DNA of 32,302 nt from Pseudomonas gingeri (GTDB taxonomy: Bacteria > Pseudomonadota > Gammaproteobacteria > Pseudomonadales > Pseudomonadaceae). Positions 26,950-32,302 of this stretch are shown here, piece by piece. Where the stretch lies: NCBI RefSeq assembly GCF_013386165.1, contig NZ_JACAOS010000008.1:1-32302 (forward strand), read 5' to 3'. How positions within the stretch are numbered: position 1 is the first letter of the stretch; every line of letters begins with the position of its first letter. Made by a program: the position numbers and the translations under genes. The notes below the pieces were generated by a model, which saw only the letters and a list, made by a program, of their open reading frames with translations, had not been told where the DNA came from and searched no databases.

Positions 26950-29900
26950 ATGGATTCGTCGACCGACAAGCTGTCCGCGCAAGTCTGCGCGTCCCACGAA
27001 CTGGCTTCGGTCCAGCAAGGTATCTGGCTCGATCAGATCGCACACCCTGACCTCCCCTACTACAACATCGGCATGTCCCTGGAGATCAAGGGCGAGATCA
27101 ATATCCCGCTGTTCGAGAAGGCCATCGAGATGGTCGCCAACCGCAACGACACTCTGCGCCTGAGCTTCAGCCACGAGGATGGCGTCGGTCGCCAGCGGGT
27201 CCTGCCCGAGGTCAAGGTCAAGCTCGAAGTGGTGGAATTTTCCGAGGCCGACGACGACGCAGGCCTGGCCATGGCCTACCTGCGCGATGCCTTCCGCCAA
27301 CCGTTCGAATCCCTGACCGGGCAACTCTGGGAAGCGCGCCTGGTGCGTTGTGGGCCACAACGCCATTACTGGCTCAACCGTTATCACCACCTGGTCACCG
27401 ACGGTATCGGCGTGGCGCTGATCGGCCATGCCGTGGGCGCCGCCTACAACGGTTTGCTGGCCGGTAATGAAGAGGTGGCCGAAGGTCACTCGTACCTGTC
27501 GTTTCTCGAAGAAGACCGCGCTTACCTGCAGTCCACGCGCTACGAGCGCGACCGTCAGTTCTGGCAGGACACCTACGCCCAACTGCCGCCATCACTGCTG
27601 CAGCGCCGGGCCGACTTCAAGGCCGGCAAGGCCAACGAACTGGCCCCCAGCGAGCAGGTCCAGGCCATGCTCCCGCGTGCCCTGTACAACGCACTGACAC
27701 AGTTCGCCAGCGAGCGCAGCCTGTCGGTGGCCCATGTGTTGATCAGTGTGGTCAGCACCTATTTCTGCCGCACCGTGGGCGTCGATGAAATCGTCATCGG
27801 CATGCCCGTGCACAACCGCACCACCGCTCGCCAGAAAGCCACCGCCGGGATGTTCTCCTCGGTCAGCCCGATTCGCCTGACGGTGGATCCCCAAGGCTCG
27901 CTGCTGGACCTGATGAACGCCGCCGGCGGACAACTGCGCCGCTGCTATCGCCACCAGCGCTTCCCCATCGCCGAACTGAACCGCACCCTGCGCCTGGCGC
28001 AGACCGGACGCCGGCAACTGTTCGACGTTTCACTGTCGTTCGAAAGCCTGGACGGTGACGATCAGTTCGGTGGCACCTCGTCGCGGGTGATCACCATGGA
28101 CAACGGCTACGAGCAGACGCCGATGGCGATCTTCGTCCGCGACTACCACCCGTTCGAAGACGTCCACCTCGATTTCAACTTCAACACCGCCTATTACAGC
28201 CTCGAAGAAGCCCAGCGCCTGCAACAGCGCATGTTCGCGATGCTCGAAGCGGTGCTGGAACAGCATGACACGCCGGTGGCGCACTTCCCGCTGATGGCCG
28301 AAGACGAGCGCCAGCACCTGCTGGCCGACTTCAACGCCACCGCCCGCGAGTATCCCCGCGACGTACTGATCCACCAACTGATCGAACAGCAGGCCGCCCA
28401 GCGTCCGGACGCCTGCGCCGTCCGTGGCGACAGCGGGCCATTGCTCAGCTACGCGCAACTCAACCGCCGGGCCAACCAGCTCGCCCATCGCCTGATCGAA
28501 CTGGGCGTGGAACCCGATAGCCGGGTGGCCGTCAGCCTGCGCCGTGGCGCGGAAATGGTCGTCGCACTGCTGGGGGTTCTCAAGGCCGGCGGCGCCTATG
28601 TGCCAATCGATCCGGACCTGCCGAGCGCTCGCCAGGCCTATATGCTCGGCGATAGCGCCCCACGCGCGGTGCTCACCACCCATGACCTGCTGGACGACAT
28701 GCCGGCCTTGAACGTACCGGTGCTGGTGCTCGATGGCAGCGACGACAGCGCACAGCTTGCCGCGTACCCCAGCCACAACCCGGACACCCAGGCCCTCGGC
28801 CTGCTGCCGACGCACCTGGCCTACGTGCTCTACACCTCGGGTTCCACCGGCATGCCGAAAGGCGTGATGAACGAACACCTGGGCGTGGTCAACCGCCTGC
28901 TCTGGGCTCGCGATGAGTATGGCGTCGAGGCCAGCGACCGGGTGCTGCAAAAAACCCCGTTCGGCTTCGACGTCTCGGTCTGGGAGTTCTTCCTGCCGCT
29001 GCTTGCCGGTGCCGAGCTGGTCATGGCGCGCCCCGACGGGCACAAGGAGCCGGACTACCTGGCCCAGGTGATCCGTGAGGCCGGCATCACCATGCTGCAC
29101 TTCGTGCCGTCGATGCTCGACCTGTTCGTGGAACACCGCGCGACCCGTGACTTCCCGCAACTGCGCCGGGTCCTGTGCAGCGGCGAAGCCCTGCCCCGCG
29201 GCCTGCAACGGCGTTTCGAACAGCAACTGCCGGGGATCGAGCTGCACAACCTCTACGGCCCGACCGAAGCGGCCATCGACGTCACCGCCTGGCAGTGCCG
29301 CCCAAGCGACCCGGGTGAAAGCGTGCCGATCGGCCGGCCGATTGCCAATATCCAGATGCATGTGCTCGATGCCCTGGGGCAGATCCAGCCGCTGGGTGTG
29401 GCCGGTGAACTGCATATCGGTGGTATCGGTGTGGCCCGGGGTTACCTGAACCAGCCGGAACTGAGTGCCGAACGTTTTATCGTCGACCCGTTCTCCAGTG
29501 ACCCGCAGGCGCGCCTGTACAAGACCGGCGACCTCGGTCGCTGGTTGGCCAATGGCGCCCTGGAATACCTCGGCCGCAATGACTTCCAGGTGAAGATTCG
29601 CGGCTTGCGTATCGAGATCGGCGAAGTCGAGGCGGCCCTGGCCCTGTGCGCCGGGGTTCGCGAAGTGGTGGTGATTGCCCGCGAAGACGACCCGAGCCAG
29701 CCGGAAAACAAGCGTCTGGTCGCCTATCTGTGCGGCGAACCGGCACCGACCGAACAACTGCGTGTCGAGCTGCTCAAGCATCTCCCCGAATACATGGTAC
29801 CCAGCGCCTTCGTGCACCTGGACAGCCTGCCGCTGAGCCCGAACGGCAAGCTCGACCGCAAGGCCCTGCCGGCGCCGGATCTGGAAGCGGTGATCAGCCA

Positions 29901-32302
29901 TGACTACGAGGCCCCGCAAGGCGATATCGAAATCGCCCTGGCCCAACTCTGGCAAGAGATGCTCGGCCTGTCCCAGGTCGGCCGGCATGACCAGTTCTTC
30001 GAACTGGGTGGTCACTCGTTGCTGGCCGCGCGCCTGATTTCGCAAATCCGCCAGCAACTGGGGGTTGAAGTGGGACTGGTGCAGCTGTTTGCCCATCCCG
30101 AACTGAAGGCGTTGGCCCAGGTGATTGCCCAGGCCGGGCGCAGCACCCTGCCGGAAATTCTGCCGGTGACCCGTGACCAGGCCTGGCCGTTGTCCTTCGG
30201 CCAGCAGCGCCTGTGGTTCCTGGCGCAGATGGAAGGCGCCAGCGCGGCCTACCATATGCCGGGCGGCCTCAGCCTGCGCGGCAACCTCGATCGCGAGGCC
30301 CTGCAACGGGCGCTGGAGCGTATCGTTGCGCGCCACGAAGGCCTGCGCACCACCTTTGCTCTCGGTGATGACGAACAACCCTTGCAGCGGATTGCCGCGG
30401 CGGATACCGGCTTCAGTCTGCAATTGCACGATTTGCAGGGACAGGCGGATGCCGAAGCCAAGCTTCAGGCGCTGGCCGGCGAGGAAGCCCTGCAAGCCTT
30501 CGACCTGGCACAGGGACCGTTGATTCGTGGGCGCCTGATCCGCCTGGCCGAGGACCATCATGTCCTGCTGGTGACCATGCATCACATCGTCTCCGATGGC
30601 TGGTCGATTACCGTGCTGACCCGCGAACTGGCCGCGCTCTATGCGGCGTTCAGCCAAGGCCAGGATGATCCGCTGGCACCGCTGGCGCTGCAGTACCTTG
30701 ATTACGCCGTATGGCAGCGTCGCTGGCTCAGTGGCGAGTTGCTGCAACAACAATGCAACTATTGGCAGCTGGCCCTGGCGGAGGCTCCGGCACTGCTGAT
30801 GTTGCCGACCGACCGGGTGCGTCCGGCACAACAGGACTATGCCGGTGCCACGCTGCCGGTGAGCTTCGACGAAAACCTGACCCGCGGCCTCAAGGCTCTC
30901 GGCCAGCGTCACGGCACCACCTTGTACATGACCGTCATGAGCGCCTGGGCGGCGCTGTTGGGCCGTCTGTCCGGGCAGGATGATGTGGTGATCGGCTCGC
31001 CGGTGGCCAACCGCACACGCAGTGAAGTCGAAGGGCTGATCGGCCTGTTCGTCAATACCCTGGCCATCCGTGTCGACCTCAGCGAGCAGCCGACGACCGA
31101 GTCCCTGTTGGCGCGGATCAAGGCCGTCACCCTCGGCGCCCAGGCCCATCAGGACCTGCCGTTCGAGCAGGTGGTGGAAGTGGTCAAACCGGTGCGCAGC
31201 CTGTCCCACAGCCCGATCTTCCAGGCGATGTTGACCTGGCAGGACCTGGGCAATACGGACGTCAGCCTCGGCGACCTGCAACTTGAAAACCTCGACACGA
31301 CCAGCACCCTGGCCAAGTTCGATCTATCCCTGGACCTGGGCGAAGCCCAAGGTCGCCTGCTCGGTTCGCTGGAATACGCCACCGCGCTGTTCGACGAAGG
31401 CACCATGGTTCGTTACCTCGGTTACTTCCAGCGCTTGTTGGAAGCCATGGTCGCCGATGACCGCCAGGTGCTGGAACAGGTGCCGCTGATCGATGCCGCC
31501 GAACGCGAGCAACTGCTGGCGGGCCTCAACGCCACCGACGTGCCTTACCCGCAAGACAGCACGATTCATCAACTGTTCGAGGAGCAGGTGCTGGCGCAAC
31601 CCGAGGCCATCGCGGTGGCCTTCCAGGCCCAGCGCCTGAGTTATGCCGAGCTGAACCGCCAGGCCAACCGCCTGGCCCATCACCTGGTCGGCCTGGGTAT
31701 CGGCCCGGATGATCGGGTAGCGATCTGCGTCGAACGTGGCGTCGAGATGATGATCGGCCTGTTGGGCGTGCTCAAGGCCGGTGCGGCCTATGTGCCGCTG
31801 GACCCGGCTTACCCGGCCGAGCGCCTGGCCTACATGATCGAGGACAGCCAGCCGTCGGCGCTGCTGACCCAGCGCGCACTGCTGGAAAGCTTGCCCGCAC
31901 TGGACTTGCCGCTGCTGTTGCTGGATGAGGAGCAACGGGAAACCTTTGCCGAGCGTGACGACAATCCTGTGGTGCCAACCCTGGGTGCACGCAACCTCGC
32001 CTACGTGATCTACACCTCCGGTTCCACCGGTAATCCAAAAGGGGTGATGATCGAACACCGTGGCCTGGTCAACTACAGCCTCGATGCCGCCCGCCTGTTC
32101 GGCCTGACTCCGGCGGACACCGTGCTGCAACAGAACACCCTGAACTTCGACCTGTCGGTGGAGGAAATCTTCCCGGCGCTGTTGGCCGGTGCCACCCTGG
32201 CGCCAAGCCGGGAGATCTTCGGCAGCGAGGGTACCCAGGATCACGGTATCCGCCCGACCTTCCTGCACATGACCGCTGCTCACTGGCACACCCTGGCCGC
32301 CG
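26950..32302 (+). CDS. syrE: Mycin-type lipopeptide synthetase, N-terminal 1784 residues (SyrE-like NRPS), 3' end outside window
   Basis: Assembly-line enzyme for a syringomycin-type lipopeptide. Domains: starter C (about 10–450; HHLVTDG at 146–152; 'YNIG' opening as in SyrE), which joins a fatty acyl chain to the first residue; A1 (about 480–960; A3 from Y628, D674) with code D-V-W-H-L-S-L-I-D, serine; T1 with FELGGHSL (Ser1023); C2 with HHIVSDG from H1211; A2 with A3 from Y1688 and D1734-L-S-V-E-E, code beginning D-L-E-H before the window ends. Acyl-Ser first is the common start of syringomycin, syringotoxin, pseudomycin and cormycin. ATG at 26950 has only a weak AGGTG ribosome site. The residue-2 code fits a basic residue such as Dab or Orn from memory, at low confidence. 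No stop occurs before the window edge. Confidence 0.93.
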   Translation, partial: MDSSTDKLSAQVCASHELASVQQGIWLDQIAHPDLPYYNIGMSLEIKGEINIPLFEKAIEMVANRNDTLRLSFSHEDGVGRQRVLPEVKVKLEVVEFSEADDDAGLAMAYLRDAFRQPFESLTGQLWEARLVRCGPQRHYWLNRYHHLVTDGIGVALIGHAVGAAYNGLLAGNEEVAEGHSYLSFLEEDRAYLQSTRYERDRQFWQDTYAQLPPSLLQRRADFKAGKANELAPSEQVQAMLPRALYNALTQFASERSLSVAHVLISVVSTYFCRTVGVDEIVIGMPVHNRTTARQKATAGMFSSVSPIRLTVDPQGSLLDLMNAAGGQLRRCYRHQRFPIAELNRTLRLAQTGRRQLFDVSLSFESLDGDDQFGGTSSRVITMDNGYEQTPMAIFVRDYHPFEDVHLDFNFNTAYYSLEEAQRLQQRMFAMLEAVLEQHDTPVAHFPLMAEDERQHLLADFNATAREYPRDVLIHQLIEQQAAQRPDACAVRGDSGPLLSYAQLNRRANQLAHRLIELGVEPDSRVAVSLRRGAEMVVALLGVLKAGGAYVPIDPDLPSARQAYMLGDSAPRAVLTTHDLLDDMPALNVPVLVLDGSDDSAQLAAYPSHNPDTQALGLLPTHLAYVLYTSGSTGMPKGVMNEHLGVVNRLLWARDEYGVEASDRVLQKTPFGFDVSVWEFFLPLLAGAELVMARPDGHKEPDYLAQVIREAGITMLHFVPSMLDLFVEHRATRDFPQLRRVLCSGEALPRGLQRRFEQQLPGIELHNLYGPTEAAIDVTAWQCRPSDPGESVPIGRPIANIQMHVLDALGQIQPLGVAGELHIGGIGVARGYLNQPELSAERFIVDPFSSDPQARLYKTGDLGRWLANGALEYLGRNDFQVKIRGLRIEIGEVEAALALCAGVREVVVIAREDDPSQPENKRLVAYLCGEPAPTEQLRVELLKHLPEYMVPSAFVHLDSLPLSPNGKLDRKALPAPDLEAVISHDYEAPQGDIEIALAQLWQEMLGLSQVGRHDQFFELGGHSLLAARLISQIRQQLGVEVGLVQLFAHPELKALAQVIAQAGRSTLPEILPVTRDQAWPLSFGQQRLWFLAQMEGASAAYHMPGGLSLRGNLDREALQRALERIVARHEGLRTTFALGDDEQPLQRIAAADTGFSLQLHDLQGQADAEAKLQALAGEEALQAFDLAQGPLIRGRLIRLAEDHHVLLVTMHHIVSDGWSITVLTRELAALYAAFSQGQDDPLAPLALQYLDYAVWQRRWLSGELLQQQCNYWQLALAEAPALLMLPTDRVRPAQQDYAGATLPVSFDENLTRGLKALGQRHGTTLYMTVMSAWAALLGRLSGQDDVVIGSPVANRTRSEVEGLIGLFVNTLAIRVDLSEQPTTESLLARIKAVTLGAQAHQDLPFEQVVEVVKPVRSLSHSPIFQAMLTWQDLGNTDVSLGDLQLENLDTTSTLAKFDLSLDLGEAQGRLLGSLEYATALFDEGTMVRYLGYFQRLLEAMVADDRQVLEQVPLIDAAEREQLLAGLNATDVPYPQDSTIHQLFEEQVLAQPEAIAVAFQAQRLSYAELNRQANRLAHHLVGLGIGPDDRVAICVERGVEMMIGLLGVLKAGAAYVPLDPAYPAERLAYMIEDSQPSALLTQRALLESLPALDLPLLLLDEEQRETFAERDDNPVVPTLGARNLAYVIYTSGSTGNPKGVMIEHRGLVNYSLDAARLFGLTPADTVLQQNTLNFDLSVEEIFPALLAGATLAPSREIFGSEGTQDHGIRPTFLHMTAAHWHTLAA

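Noticed and set aside
28030..31281. Minus-strand open frame of 1083 codons
   Set aside because: Antisense shadow of the mycin synthetase, whose C-A-T-C-A motifs read correctly on the plus strand.

Overview
The window comes from a fluorescent or plant-associated Pseudomonas. The evidence is high GC, strong GC3 bias that gives very long antisense frames, and a gene order matching the syringomycin–syringopeptin (mycin–peptin) island: sypA–syrD–syrP on the minus strand, then syrB1–syrB2–syrC on the plus strand, then a syrE-type synthetase on the plus strand. The exact species and lipopeptide cannot be named from this window.

Minus-strand arm (1–11013): the first 2676 residues of a peptin synthetase, laid out as starter C–A(Thr)–T, C–A(Pro)–T, C–A start. 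This predicts an acyl-Thr(Dhb)-Pro N-terminus as in syringopeptin-type peptins. It is preceded by a SyrD-type cyclic-peptide ABC exporter and a SyrP-type Fe(II)/2-oxoglutarate aspartyl hydroxylase. A 345-bp divergent promoter region (11014–11358) carries two TGTC-N12-GACA dyads that resemble the syr–syp box.

Chloro-threonine unit (11359–15862): an A domain followed by three nearly identical carrier domains (SyrB1 has one), a SyrB2-type chlorinase, and a SyrC-type Cys-nucleophile aminoacyltransferase. Together they should make 4-chloro-Thr on the stand-alone carrier and pass it to the terminal module of the mycin synthetase.

Inserted block (about 15.9–26.7 kb): in the canonical P. syringae layout syrC and syrE are neighbours. 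Here about 11 kb separates them. The first part is an orphan type VI secretion cassette on the plus strand (VgrG, DUF4123 adaptor, VasX/BTH_I2691-like pore-forming effector, two-helix candidate immunity protein), all joined by 4-nt ATGA overlaps and with no syr–syp box that I could find. The second part is a minus-strand trio (cupin_8/JmjC-like protein, MFS exporter, Asp/Asn-hydroxylase-like protein) with syr–syp-like boxes in its promoters, which suggests extra tailoring and export genes inside the lipopeptide regulon.

Right end (26950–32302): the start of a mycin synthetase: starter C–A(Ser)–T–C–A (code begins D-L-E-H, possibly a basic residue), running off the window. It shares a boxed divergent promoter with the cupin_8 gene. 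No rRNA, tRNA, CRISPR array, transposase or phage gene was seen.
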